The notes under the pieces are model-generated. The model was not told where the DNA came from. It did not search any database and was given only the letters and a program-made list of their open reading frames with translations. The translations under genes and the position numbers were made by a program. From the NCBI GenBank assembly GCA_051747385.1, contig JBNJGB010000012.1, forward strand, positions 109,867 to 173,866: DNA of 64,000 nucleotides. The letters are read 5' to 3'. This DNA comes from JBNJGB01 sp051747385 (GTDB lineage: Bacteria > Myxococcota_A > UBA9042 > PHBI01 > JACKFB01). This document shows, piece after piece, positions 33,191 through 42,230 of the stretch (the stretch's first letter is position 1; each line of letters starts with the position of its first letter).

Positions 33191-34930
33191 TCAGGGATAC
33201 GTGACACCCGGTGACGTCACGGCGTCCAGGCCGGCGGCGGAGCCTTCGCGGCGGGGATCGGCGGCGCCGGTGAGGAGGCCGTCCTCCGTGCGCCAGACGG
33301 CCATGGCGTTGCCCATGGTCCGCTTCTCGACGACGGGGTGGCCGCGCTCCTCCAGGAGGCGCTTCGTGTCGGGGCTCGGGCCGTAGGGCTCCACCCGGAG
33401 CTCGTCGGGATACCACTGGTGGTGGACGCGCGGGAAGCCGACGGCCTGGCTGACGTTCATGCCGTGGTCCACGACGTTCAGGAGGGCCTGCAGGGTGGTC
33501 GTGATGATGCGGGCGCCGCCCGGGCTGCCGAAGGCGCCGACGGCCTTCCCGTCCCGGAGGAGCAGCGTCGGGGTCATGCTGGACAGGGGCCGTTTGCGGC
33601 CGGCGATGGCGTTGTCCTCGCCCCCCACCAGCCCGAAGGCGTTCGGCGCGCCGGGCATGGCCGAGAAGTCGTCCATCTCGTTGTTGAGGACCACGCCCGT
33701 GTCCCCGGCCACCATCCCGTTGCCGAACCACAGGTTGATGGTCTGGGTGCAGGCCACGCCGTCGCCGTCCCCGGTGAGGATGGAGAAGTGGCTGGTGTGG
33801 GTCTTCTGGGACGGCTTCACCTCCACGCGGCCGATGTCCTCCGCCGGGGTGGCCCGCTCCGCGGCCTCCACCTCTCCGCGGATGCGCTCGACGACGTCGT
33901 CGCCGACGAAGGACGAGCGGTCGGCGTTGATGAAGTCGGGGTCCCCCATGCCCTCGGCGCGCATGGCGTAGGCCCGCTTCATGGTCTCCGCCAGGAGGTG
34001 GACGGTCTCTGCCGAGCCGGGACCCGAGGCCGCCAGGTCGAAGCCCCCCAGGACCCCGAGCATCTGCACCAGGAGCAGGCCGCCGCTGCTGGGCATGCCC
34101 ATGCTGGCCACGTCGTAGCCGCGATACGTGCCCCGGACCGGCGTCCGTCGCTTCGGCCGATAGCGAGCGAGGTCCTCCATGGTCCAGAGGCCGCCGGCGT
34201 CCCGCACGGCGCGGACCATCTCCTCCGCCACGTCGCCCGTGTAGAACGCCTCGCCCTTCGTCTCGACGATGCGCTCCAGGGTGCGGGCCAGGTCGGGCTG
34301 GCGCAGCCGCGCGCCGGGCTCCGGCGGGGACCCGGCGTCGTCGAGGAAGACGCGGCGCGCCGCCGGGTTCATGTGCTTCTTCATGTAGCCCAGGGTCATG
34401 GCGTACCGGCGGGAGACGAGGAACCCGTGCCTGGCGAGCGAGATGGCCGGCGCGGCCACGACCTCCAGCGGCAGGCTGCCGTGGGCGTCGAGCACGGCCA
34501 CCAGCCCGCGCACCTGCCCGGGGATGGCGGCGGCGCGAGGGCTCCACGTGCTCTCGTCCTCCACCACCTCGCCGTCCTCCACGAACATGTCGCGGGTCGC
34601 GGCGGCCGGCGCCTCCTCGCGGAAGTCCCAGGTGGTCGTCTCCCCGTCCACGTGGACGACCATGAAGCCGCCGCCCCCGATGCCCGAGGACCAGGGCTCC
34701 ACGACGCCCAGGGCCAGGCTCACCGCCACGGCGGCGTCCACGGCGTTGCCGCCCACAGCCAGGACGGCCTGTCCGGCCTGGGTGGCCAGGGGGTGGGCCG
34801 TGGCCACCATGGCGCGGCGGGCCTCGGCGGGGTCGCTCCAGGCGGCTCGCGCGCGCGGCGAGGCGGCGACCAGGCCGATGGCGAGCAGAAGCAGAGACAG
34901 GGCGGTCAGGCGCGTGCGGGGCGTGTGCAT
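33191..34930 (-). CDS. ggt: Gamma-glutamyltransferase
   Basis: A 579-aa periplasmic Ntn hydrolase. Signal peptide at residues 1-30 (LSLLLLAIGLVAASPRARAA). Family markers: AVGGNAVDAAVAVSLALGVVEP, SGIGGGGFMVVH, and the nucleophile Thr at the start of TSHFSIL (about residue 378), where the precursor cleaves itself into two subunits; then GSPGGARIITTTLQALLN near the C-terminus. Length is normal. It splits gamma-glutamyl bonds of glutathione and related peptides. Start ATG overlaps no other gene; 31 bp separate it from the upstream hydrolase, so co-transcription is possible. Confidence 0.95.
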   Translation of the reverse strand: MHTPRTRLTALSLLLLAIGLVAASPRARAAWSDPAEARRAMVATAHPLATQAGQAVLAVGGNAVDAAVAVSLALGVVEPWSSGIGGGGFMVVHVDGETTTWDFREEAPAAATRDMFVEDGEVVEDESTWSPRAAAIPGQVRGLVAVLDAHGSLPLEVVAAPAISLARHGFLVSRRYAMTLGYMKKHMNPAARRVFLDDAGSPPEPGARLRQPDLARTLERIVETKGEAFYTGDVAEEMVRAVRDAGGLWTMEDLARYRPKRRTPVRGTYRGYDVASMGMPSSGGLLLVQMLGVLGGFDLAASGPGSAETVHLLAETMKRAYAMRAEGMGDPDFINADRSSFVGDDVVERIRGEVEAAERATPAEDIGRVEVKPSQKTHTSHFSILTGDGDGVACTQTINLWFGNGMVAGDTGVVLNNEMDDFSAMPGAPNAFGLVGGEDNAIAGRKRPLSSMTPTLLLRDGKAVGAFGSPGGARIITTTLQALLNVVDHGMNVSQAVGFPRVHHQWYPDELRVEPYGPSPDTKRLLEERGHPVVEKRTMGNAMAVWRTEDGLLTGAADPRREGSAAGLDAVTSPGVTYP

Positions 34931-34961
34931 GCCGGGACGCTGGCACGCGCGGGAGGGCTTT

Positions 34962-36068
34962 TCAAGGCGCCTCGGCAGCCTCCCGCGGAACGACGACGCG
35001 GGCCACCCCGAAGCCCCGCTCCCGCTCGGGGCGCGCGTAGCGCAGGTCGCGGATGACGACCTCCCAGCCGCCGTCCTCGCGCGGGAGCACCTCGTAGTAC
35101 GGGAAGCGCATCCAGTTGCGCATCCCGCGGACCTCCGTGGACGCCAGGGCCTCGCGGACGATGGGCCCCGGGTCCTCGCGCGGCAGGCTCGGCCCGTCGA
35201 GGCGGAGGGGATCGTCGGCCAGCCAGTCCACGGTCCCCACGACGTAGCGAGCTCGCGTCACGACCACGACCTCGCGCACCATGGGGTTGGCGGGGACGGG
35301 GCCGGCCATGACGTCGATCACCTCCTCGCCCCGGGCGGACACGTGGTCCACGGCCCGATCCCGCGCCGCGGCCGTGCCGACGAGCATCCCGCCGACGTAC
35401 AGGAGCAGCGCGGCGAGCCAGCCGTTGGCCAGCGTCGGGATGCGGCGCGCGCCCACGCCGCGGAAGCGCACGCCCACCAGGGCGGCCACGCCCACGCACC
35501 ACGCCAGCCTGGCGGGCACCGGGACCATGTCCGCCAGGAGGACCAGGGCCGTGGCGGCCACGCCGAGCAGCGTCCACGCCCCCCTGGCCCCGCGGGACCC
35601 GCTGCGCGCCAGCACCACGGCGAAGGCCATCATGAGCCAGAACCAGGGGTCGACGATGAACAGGGCGTCCCCGTAGAACCAGCGGTCGTCGAACGGCATG
35701 AGCAGGCGCACGCCGTAGGTGTTGAGCCAGTCCAGGGCCGGGTGCGTGAGCACCGACAAGACCGACAGCCCCAGGATCACCTTGGGCCGAGCGGGGGGCG
35801 CGTCGGGGTGGCGTCGGCGGCGCACCCACCGGTCCCACGCCAGGACCAGGCCCACGACCACGAAGGGCAGGATCACCGTGGCCAGGACGCCGTGGGTCCA
35901 GCCGCGGCGCAGCCACAGGGCCGTGTCCCTCCCGGCGAGCATGGTGAGGGCGTCGATGTCCGGGGCGTTGGCGCCGAGCAGGAGCGTCGCGGTCGCCAGG
36001 GGCGTGCGGCGCTTCAGCCCGGTCTCGGCGAGCGTGGCCCCGACGAGCGTGTGGGCGAGGGGATCCAT
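34962..36068 (-). CDS. Membrane-bound metal-dependent hydrolase (YdjM/LexA-binding-protein family)
   Basis: A 368-aa inner-membrane protein. N-terminus MDPLAHTLVGATLAETG with GANAPDIDAL and RGWTHGVL gives the His/Asp metal ligands of the family (H6, D37-type pair, H in RGWTHG), and VLTHPALDWLNTYGVRLL the later His/Asp pair. About five to six hydrophobic segments follow, then a soluble C-terminal domain of about 120 residues (YYEVLPREDGGWEVVIRDLR). Function in bacteria is not well established. It lies between a hybrid histidine kinase (28 bp upstream) and ggt, all on one strand. Confidence 0.85.
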   Translation of the reverse strand: MDPLAHTLVGATLAETGLKRRTPLATATLLLGANAPDIDALTMLAGRDTALWLRRGWTHGVLATVILPFVVVGLVLAWDRWVRRRRHPDAPPARPKVILGLSVLSVLTHPALDWLNTYGVRLLMPFDDRWFYGDALFIVDPWFWLMMAFAVVLARSGSRGARGAWTLLGVAATALVLLADMVPVPARLAWCVGVAALVGVRFRGVGARRIPTLANGWLAALLLYVGGMLVGTAAARDRAVDHVSARGEEVIDVMAGPVPANPMVREVVVVTRARYVVGTVDWLADDPLRLDGPSLPREDPGPIVREALASTEVRGMRNWMRFPYYEVLPREDGGWEVVIRDLRYARPERERGFGVARVVVPREAAEAP

Positions 36069-36096
36069 TCGAGGGAGGGTGTCCGTCCGAAGGCGT

Positions 36097-37254
36097 TCAG
36101 TCCAGGACGCGGCGGATGGCGGCGGCCATCTCCTCCAGGTCCAGGGGCTTCATGAGGAACTCGCGGATGCCCATGGCGCGGGCCTGCTCCGCGGTGATGG
36201 CGTGGCTGAAGCCCGTGTAGAGGATGACCGGAAGCTCCGGTCGGAGGCGCAGGATCTGCCGGGCCAGCGAGTCCCCCGTCATCAGCGGCATGGTCTGGTC
36301 GCTGATGACGAGGTCGAACCGGTGCGGCGTGGCGCGGAACAGCTCCAGGGCGTCCACGCTGCTGGTGCACACGGAGACGTCGTATCCCAGGCGGGACAGG
36401 CGCTCCTTCCAGAGGCGCACCAGGGTCGGCTCGTCGTCCACGAAGAGGATGCGCTCGTCGCCGCCCACGACCGGGCGGGGACGCTGCGCCGGGCGGGGCT
36501 CCTCGGGCCGCTCGGCGTGGGGCAGCCAGACGCGGAAGGTGGTGCCCTCCCCGACCTCGCTGGTCACCGTGATGGCGCCGCGGTGGGAGCGGACGACCCC
36601 GTGCACCACGGCGAGGCCCATGCCCGTGCCCTCGCCCACGCCCTTGGTGGTGAAGAAGGGCTCGAACAGGCGCTCGAGGACCTCGTCGGCCATGCCCGCG
36701 CCCGTGTCCCGCACGCTCAGGACCGCGTGGGGGCCGGGCTCGAGGGGCGGCGGAGCGTCGCTCGCCACCTCCAGGTCCTCCAGGCCGATCTCCAGCACGC
36801 CGCCCTCCGACCGCATGGCGTGCTCGGCGTTGGTGACGAGGTTCAGGAGGACCTGGTGCATCTCCGTGGGCTGCGCGAGCACCGTAGCGGTGGACTCGAT
36901 GCGCTCCACGATCTCGATGGTCGAGGGCATGGCGGCCCTCGCCATGCGCACGGACTCGCGCACGACCTTGCGGAGCTCGATGTACTCGCGGCCGTGGCTC
37001 CGGTCGTGGCTGAAGCTGAGGATCTGCGAGACCAGCTCCCGGGCCCGCTGGGAGCCGCGGATGACCTCGTCGATCTCCCGGACGCTCAGCCCCTCCGACT
37101 CGAGGATGTCGCGCGTGATCTCCGCGTAGCCGACGATCGCCGTGAGGACGTTGTTGAAGTCGTGGGCGATGCCACCCGCCAGGGTCCCGAGCGCCTCGAG
37201 CTTCTGGCTCAGCAGCCGCCGGGTCTCGAGCTGGTTGCGCTGACTCTCGTCCAT
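36097..37254 (-). CDS. Cytosolic hybrid histidine kinase-response regulator
   Basis: A 385-aa protein with no sensor or membrane domain. ATG at 37254 (GGAGGG upstream); a longer frame upstream is Arg/Pro-rich and rejected. HisKA with His31 in GGIAHDFNN, HATPase with NLVTNAEHAM (N box), DTGAGM and FFTTKGVGEGTGMGL (G boxes), then a receiver (about 265-385) with FVDDEP, phospho-Asp near 318 in VISDQTMP, and the Lys of FLMKPLD. Signal input must come from a partner protein, since only 18 residues precede the dimerisation helix. Confidence 0.92.
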   Translation of the reverse strand: MDESQRNQLETRRLLSQKLEALGTLAGGIAHDFNNVLTAIVGYAEITRDILESEGLSVREIDEVIRGSQRARELVSQILSFSHDRSHGREYIELRKVVRESVRMARAAMPSTIEIVERIESTATVLAQPTEMHQVLLNLVTNAEHAMRSEGGVLEIGLEDLEVASDAPPPLEPGPHAVLSVRDTGAGMADEVLERLFEPFFTTKGVGEGTGMGLAVVHGVVRSHRGAITVTSEVGEGTTFRVWLPHAERPEEPRPAQRPRPVVGGDERILFVDDEPTLVRLWKERLSRLGYDVSVCTSSVDALELFRATPHRFDLVISDQTMPLMTGDSLARQILRLRPELPVILYTGFSHAITAEQARAMGIREFLMKPLDLEEMAAAIRRVLD

Positions 37255-37456
37255 CGCCCCCTCCGTGGCGCCTGTCCGGGGGCCACCGTCGCGGGCCGGC
37301 GCGTCCCCATCGCGAGCCGTTCTACCGGGCCGTCGGCGGCGGGGGCAAGGTTGGCGCGAGCCCGCGTCGTCCACGACACGGCCAGAACGCAAAAAGGCGA
37401 CCCACCGGTGCCGGCAGGCCGCCCTCGAATCGCTGGCTCGTTCGTAGTGCGGAAGC

Positions 37457-37753
37457 TCAGATCTTGCGGAGCTTCTCGACGATCGCCCGCTTCCGGGCCT
37501 CGCCGTCCGCGTCCGACTGGGACACCGGGGACGGCGGGCGAACACGGCGGAGGGCCTCGGCCTCGAGGCGGGCCAGCTTCGTGGCGACCTCGGGCTGATC
37601 CTGACCGCGGAACTCGGGCGTGGCGTCCTCGGTGAGGCCGAGACGCATCCGCAGGACCTGCTCCTCACGCGGGGTGAGATGGGCCTCACGGACGGCCTTC
37701 CTCAGCTCGGTACGCGTCGCGCGACGCGTCCAGGTCGACGTCTTGTTGGTCAC
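37457..37753 (-). CDS. Small protein resembling an isolated sigma-70 region 4
   Basis: A 98-aa protein; GTG at 37753 has AGGAG six bases upstream. The centre, RKAVREAHLTPREEQVLRMR then LGLTEDATPEF, followed by VATKLARLEAEALRRVR, follows sigma factor region 4 (LTPREExVLRMRFGI... IRQIEAKALRKLR) almost residue for residue, but the recognition helix is altered (GQDQPEVATKL instead of FSVTRERIR) and regions 2 and 3 are missing. The C-terminus is basic. It may bind RNA polymerase beta flap or act as a decoy; no such role is known for it. Gene stands alone, Lys/Arg-rich. Confidence 0.65.
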   Translation of the reverse strand: MTNKTSTWTRRATRTELRKAVREAHLTPREEQVLRMRLGLTEDATPEFRGQDQPEVATKLARLEAEALRRVRPPSPVSQSDADGEARKRAIVEKLRKI

Positions 37754-37871
37754 GGTGAACTCCTGCACACGGAAGCGGTTGTGGTTCGTCCTCCCCCGTT
37801 GACGTAGGAGCATCGTAGGTCGCGGCCGGGGACCCGTCCAATTTTTGGCGGGTTCCGGGACAGTCCCTGGT

Positions 37872-39230
37872 TCACTCCCGGGTCACGCCGCGCAGATCCA
37901 GCTTCTTCACCAGGTACTCGAGGCTCTTGCGGTGGATGCCGCCCCGGCGCGCCGCCTCGGAGACGTTCCCCCCGGTCTGCTCCAGCAGGCGCAGCCAGTA
38001 GCGCCGCTCGAAGGCCTCCAGCAGCCGGGCCTTGGCGTCCTTGAACGGAAGCTCGTAGTCCACGGCGAGCATGCCGCGGCCCTCCTCCTCGCCCAGGTCG
38101 CGGACCGCGGGCTCCTCCTTCAGCTCGCGGTCGGTGAGGTGGCGGGTCTCCAGGCGCCCGTGCTCGGACAGGACCACGGCGCGCTGCACGTAGTTCTTCA
38201 GCTCGCGCACGTTGCCGGGCCAGGGGTGGGCTTGGAGGCGCTGCATGGTCTCGAAGCCCACGCGGACGTCGCTGGCGCCGGCCTCCTCCAGGAAGTGCCG
38301 CACCAACAGCGGGATGTCCTCCGGGCGCTGGCGCAGGGCGGGGAGCCGGACCCGGATGACCGCCAGGCGGTAGTAGAGGTCCTCGCGGAACTGGCCGGCC
38401 TCCACCTCCTCCCGGAGCTGCCGGTTCGTGGCGGCGATGACCCGGGCGTCCGTGCGCCGCACCTCCCCGGAGCCGACGGGCCGCACCTCGCCGGACTCCA
38501 GGGCGCGAAGCAGCTTGGGCTGGAGCTCCAGGGGAAGCTCGCCGATCTCGTCGATGAACAGGGTCCCGCCGTGCGCCTGCTCGAAGACCCCCTTCCGCGG
38601 AGCCACGGCGCCGGTGAAGGCCCCCTTCACGTGTCCGAACAGCTCGCTCTCGATGAGCTCCGGGGCCACGGCCGAGCAGTCGAAGACCACCAGCGGGCGG
38701 TCGCGGCGATCCGAGTGCCGGTGCACGGCGTCCGCCACCAGCTCCTTGCCGGTCCCGCTCTCGCCCTCGACGAGGACCGTGGCGTCCGTGGGCGCCACGC
38801 GGGCCAGGAGGGCGAAGATCTCGCGCATCTGCCCCGAGCGCCCCAGGAGCTTGCCGAAGCGCTCGCTCCTGGCCAGCGTGACCTGGACCGTCTCGTCCTC
38901 GAGGCCGAAGGACATCTCCGCGGTGCCGAAGCGCACCCGCGCGCCGGGCGGGACGTACGCCTCGTGGATGCGCACGCCCTCGACGAAGGTGCCGTTCTTG
39001 GAGCCGAGGTCCCGCAGCAGATAGCCCGCGCCGTCGAACTCCAGCCGCGCGTGCTGGCGGGACACCGTCGGGCAGTCGAGCACGAGGTCGTTGTCGGGGG
39101 CGCCGCCGATGTGCACGAGGCGCTGCGAGAACGACCGCGGCCGCCCCTCGTCCGGGACGAAGCGATATCCCCGGAAGCGGATCTCCTCGGCGCCGTCCGG
39201 CGCGGCGACGGTCTGGGCTCGGCGCGTCAT
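37872..39230 (-). CDS. FHA-domain sigma-54-dependent activator
   Basis: A 452-aa transcription activator. N-terminal FHA domain (about 36-105): RLVHIGGAPDND, VSRQHARLE, LGSKNGT, which binds phosphothreonine. Central AAA+ domain: GESGTGKE near 155, ELFGHVKGAFTGA (sigma-54 contact loop near 203) and GGTLFIDEIGELP. C-terminal Fis-type helix-turn-helix (SEAARRGGIHRKSLEYLVKK). No receiver domain. It is encoded 24 bp behind a Ser/Thr kinase on the same strand, so kinase phosphorylation read by the FHA domain is the likely input. It may drive the sigma-54 promoter at 30315 (inference). Confidence 0.95.
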   Translation of the reverse strand: MTRRAQTVAAPDGAEEIRFRGYRFVPDEGRPRSFSQRLVHIGGAPDNDLVLDCPTVSRQHARLEFDGAGYLLRDLGSKNGTFVEGVRIHEAYVPPGARVRFGTAEMSFGLEDETVQVTLARSERFGKLLGRSGQMREIFALLARVAPTDATVLVEGESGTGKELVADAVHRHSDRRDRPLVVFDCSAVAPELIESELFGHVKGAFTGAVAPRKGVFEQAHGGTLFIDEIGELPLELQPKLLRALESGEVRPVGSGEVRRTDARVIAATNRQLREEVEAGQFREDLYYRLAVIRVRLPALRQRPEDIPLLVRHFLEEAGASDVRVGFETMQRLQAHPWPGNVRELKNYVQRAVVLSEHGRLETRHLTDRELKEEPAVRDLGEEEGRGMLAVDYELPFKDAKARLLEAFERRYWLRLLEQTGGNVSEAARRGGIHRKSLEYLVKKLDLRGVTRE

Positions 39231-39237
39231 GGCGAGG

Positions 39238-39243
39238 ATGCTA
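39238..39243 (-). promoter_or_regulatory. TAGCAT box before the FHA activator
   Basis: On the minus strand TAGCAT ends seven bases before the ATG at 39230, with no Shine-Dalgarno. It lies in the 24-bp gap after the kinase gene, so the activator may have its own leaderless transcript in addition to operon read-through. Confidence 0.35.
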
Positions 39244-39254
39244 ACCGCTCGGAG

Positions 39255-41267
39255 CTATCGGGGCGAGCCCTCGCCGTCGCCGGCCGCAGCCTCCACCGCG
39301 TTCAACGTCGCCAGGTTCGTGGTCCTGCCGGGCCGGACGCGGAACGTCATCTCCCGCCGGGCGCCGTCGGGCGACTCCAACACGAGCCGGTGCGTGCCGG
39401 CGGAGACCTCGCGGTCGACGACGTTCGTGTTCGACGCGGGCAGCCGCGTCCCGTCGAGGCGGACGGTGGCGTTGGCCGGGAAGTAGCGGAAGCGGACTCG
39501 GCCCCGCTCGTCGGCCTCCAGGCGGACCCGCACGGTGCGCTCCCGGTCGGCCTGCAGGCGGAAGTGCTTCGGGCGATAGCCGGCCAGGCGGGCCGTCGCG
39601 GCGCGCTCCTCCCCGCGCGGCAGGCGGACGACCCGGGGCGAGGACGCCGCCCCGAGCCCGGCCACGGCCACGGTGGCCCCGGGCGGCGAGACGCGGACCG
39701 TGACCGCCACCTGCTCCGGCGCCGGCGGCGGAGTCGGGACGCGGACGCCGGCCAACGTCGCCCCGGCGCGCTCCCCCCACGGTCCCGGCTCCGACAGCGG
39801 AGGACCGTGGGCGTCCGGGGGAGCCGCGCTCGACGCATCCGCCCCCCTCGCCTCGCCCTGTGGGCTCGACCCGGAGCCGGTGGCCGAGTCCTCTCCCGCG
39901 GCCGCGACGGACGGCCCCGCCGTAGCGGTCGGTGTCGCTCCCGGGGCGGAGGCGGACGGCGTCTCGCTCGGCAGCGGCTCCTTGAGGGGGCCGCCCTCGT
40001 CGGCCTGCCAGATGAGCCAGGCCACCGCGCCGAGCAGGAGGACGTTGAACGCCACCAGCAGCACCATCAGGCGGCTGCGGCGGCGGCGGCGGCGAGACGC
40101 GTCCGCGGGGGCCTCGCCCGTCGGCGTGTGCTCCATCGGGAACCCGGCGGCCGGCGTCGCCCGGTCGGGGGTCGGCGTCGACCCCGGGGCGGAGGCGGCC
40201 ACGCTGACGGTGCCCTCCGCGCCGGCGGCGGGCTGGTCGCCGGAGGGCGTCGCGCGGCCTCCGTCCAGGGACAGGCGCAGGGCGTCGTCGAGGGACAGCC
40301 CGGGCGCCGGGCGGTCGCGGAGCGGCTCGGGGAGGGTCGCCAGGACGTCCCGGACCCAGGCGCCGATCTCCCGCGCGCCGACCATCTCGCCGACGCGGTA
40401 GAGGTAGCCCTGGAGCGCTCGCGCGGCGTCCCCGGCCGTCTCGTAGCGCTCCGCGGGATCCTTGGCCAGCATCCGGTCGACGGCGTCCACCACCTCGGGC
40501 GGAGCCTCCGGGCAGGCGTCGGCCAGGGACCCCGGGTCGTGGTGCCGGATGCGGTCCAGGGTCTCCAGGTCGCTCCGCCCCTCGAAGGGGCGCTCGCCCG
40601 TCCACAGCTCCCAGGCCAGGACGCCGACCGAGAACTGGTCGCTGCGGGCGTCCAGGTCACCCCCGGCGGCCTGCTGCGGCGACATGTAGGAGAACTTCCC
40701 CTGGACGGCGCCTGACACCGACGTGGACAGGCGGTCCGTGGCCCGGGCGATGCCGAAGTCCACGAGCTTCACCTCGCCGTCGCGAGAGACCATCACGTTC
40801 GACGGGCTCACGTCCCGGTGGATGATGCCCAGGGGGTGCCCCTGGTCGTCGGTCATGCCGTGGGCGTGGTCGAGGGCCTCCAGGACCCGGACGAGGACGC
40901 CCACGGCCACCTCCGCCGGCGGCGGGACGTCCGAGGCCCGGCCGTGGCGCATCAGGTCCCGCAGGTCCCGGCCGTCCACGTACTCCATGGCGAGGAAGAT
41001 GACGCCGTCCTCCTCGCCCATGTCGAGGACCTGGGCGATGCCGGCGTGGCGGAGCTGGACGACCAGCTTGCCCTCGTCCACGAAGCGCCGCACGAAGGCC
41101 TCGTTGTCGGCCAGGTGCGGCAGGATCTTCTTGATGACCACCCGCTTCTCGAAGCCGGCCGTCCCCGTGGCCCGCGCCAGGAACACCTCGCCCATGCCGC
41201 CGGCTCCCAGGCGATCCAGGAGCTCGTAGCGGCCGATGCGGCCGAGGATCGGGGGGTCGCTGCTCAA
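39255..41267 (-). CDS. Transmembrane Ser/Thr protein kinase with PEGA-like C-terminus
   Basis: A 670-aa kinase. Kinase domain about 13-275: LGAGGMGEVFLAR glycine loop, VVIKKILP lysine, HRDVSPSNVM near 145, VDFGIA, and SPQQAAGGDLDARSDQ. A Ser/Thr/Pro/Ala-rich linker leads to one transmembrane helix near 396-415 (LMVLLVAFNVLLLGAVAWL), then an outer region ending in two PEGA-like beta segments (VRVSPPGATVAVAG, and FPANATVRLDGTRLPAS). TTG start at 41267 overlaps the upstream stop. Typical myxobacterial kinase; its likely reader is the FHA activator next in the operon. Confidence 0.92.
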   Translation of the reverse strand: MSSDPPILGRIGRYELLDRLGAGGMGEVFLARATGTAGFEKRVVIKKILPHLADNEAFVRRFVDEGKLVVQLRHAGIAQVLDMGEEDGVIFLAMEYVDGRDLRDLMRHGRASDVPPPAEVAVGVLVRVLEALDHAHGMTDDQGHPLGIIHRDVSPSNVMVSRDGEVKLVDFGIARATDRLSTSVSGAVQGKFSYMSPQQAAGGDLDARSDQFSVGVLAWELWTGERPFEGRSDLETLDRIRHHDPGSLADACPEAPPEVVDAVDRMLAKDPAERYETAGDAARALQGYLYRVGEMVGAREIGAWVRDVLATLPEPLRDRPAPGLSLDDALRLSLDGGRATPSGDQPAAGAEGTVSVAASAPGSTPTPDRATPAAGFPMEHTPTGEAPADASRRRRRRSRLMVLLVAFNVLLLGAVAWLIWQADEGGPLKEPLPSETPSASAPGATPTATAGPSVAAAGEDSATGSGSSPQGEARGADASSAAPPDAHGPPLSEPGPWGERAGATLAGVRVPTPPPAPEQVAVTVRVSPPGATVAVAGLGAASSPRVVRLPRGEERAATARLAGYRPKHFRLQADRERTVRVRLEADERGRVRFRYFPANATVRLDGTRLPASNTNVVDREVSAGTHRLVLESPDGARREMTFRVRPGRTTNLATLNAVEAAAGDGEGSPR

Positions 41268-41872
41268 GGCTGCGCTTCGGGGTCGGGGACGACGAGGGGA
41301 GGTGGCGGGGCGGCCTCCAGGGAGGCGAGGGTCCGGGCGATCGCCCGGCGCACAGTCCTACCACGGACCCACATCCAGACGTAATCCGGGCCCGTGAAGC
41401 GCCGCACGATCTCGTCGTGGAGGGCCGGGTCCCGAGCCGCGTCGGGCCCGTAGACCTGCCAGGTGGCCGCGAGGGTCTCCCGGTAACCCGCCCACTCCAC
41501 CAGGGCGCGCCCTGCCGCGAAGCCGAAGGGCAGCGGGAGGAACAGATAGACCAGGGCCAGCCCCGGGAACGTGAGCCGCCGGAACTGGCGGACGTGCACC
41601 GCCTCGTGCCGCAGGGTGCAGTAGCGCTGCCCCGGAGGCACCGCGCGCTCCCAGTCAGCCGGCACGTACACCCGGTGCCCCAGGGTCGTGACGTAGCGAT
41701 CCATGAAGGCGCTCTGGCGCCCGCCGGTCAGCAGCCGCAGCGCCCGGTCGATCCACCGGCACAGCCGGCTGTCGGTCTTGCGCACCAGCCGGAAGCGGGG
41801 CCACCGGCGCTGCAGGGCCTCCACGTAGCTCCGGTACAGGGCCTCGTGGCTCTCCCGTGGGACACCGGCCAT
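41264..41872 (-). CDS. HExxH-containing hypothetical protein, first gene of the kinase operon
   Basis: A 202-aa protein; ATG at 41872 with GCAGGAAG upstream, rejecting a longer Arg-rich frame. It has a zincin-like motif H89-E-A-V-H93 (LRHEAVHVRQF), a hydrophobic stretch (FPGLALVYLFLPLPFGFAAG) that could lie in the membrane, and a Glu in WAGYRETLAATWQVYG that could be the third ligand. No family recognised; it recalls short DUF4157-like or M48-like peptidase cores. The stop overlaps the kinase start, so the two are coupled and it may sense or process something for the kinase. Confidence 0.65.
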   Translation of the reverse strand: MAGVPRESHEALYRSYVEALQRRWPRFRLVRKTDSRLCRWIDRALRLLTGGRQSAFMDRYVTTLGHRVYVPADWERAVPPGQRYCTLRHEAVHVRQFRRLTFPGLALVYLFLPLPFGFAAGRALVEWAGYRETLAATWQVYGPDAARDPALHDEIVRRFTGPDYVWMWVRGRTVRRAIARTLASLEAAPPPPLVVPDPEAQP

Positions 41873-42230
41873 CAGCTTCCTGCCCACGACCGGCAGCAGG
41901 ACGGCCGTCCCCGGCTCACAGTCCCAGACATCTCGGGATGTCGCGGTCTCGCAGACAATCGCGCGCCAGGCCGCCAAGACCCAAAGGCCAGCGAACCGCT
42001 TGCACACAGGTTCGGCTGAGACTGTCGGGTCACCGGCAGGCCAACAGCGAGCACACGGGGCCGCAGCAGGCCGTCTTCCTTTGCGTCTTCGCGTCTTTGC
42101 GCGAGCCCTTCGTCTTGCGACACGTGACGAACTGTGAGCCGTCCCCGGCGGTCGCCGCCCTCGGGTCGCTCGGGGCCGCGAGGGTTCGACCACGACCACG
42201 ACCACGTCACGAGGTGATCCGTGGCCACGC
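41873..42230. other. Intergenic gap with GACCAC hexamers and a CTTTGCGTCTT motif
   Basis: About 360 bp between dapB and the HExxH gene, both leftward. At 42079-42107 CTTTGCGTCTTCGCGTCTTTG is an imperfect short tandem, read on the minus strand as the AAGACGCGAAGACGC type of debris common in many genomes. At 42188-42208 GACCAC repeats three times. An inner TCTCGGGATG-type imperfect dyad occurs near 41930. No gene seen. Confidence 0.5.

Noticed and set aside
34940..34962. TGGCAC near 34945 as a second sigma-54 promoter
   Set aside because: No TTGC at the required five-base spacing.
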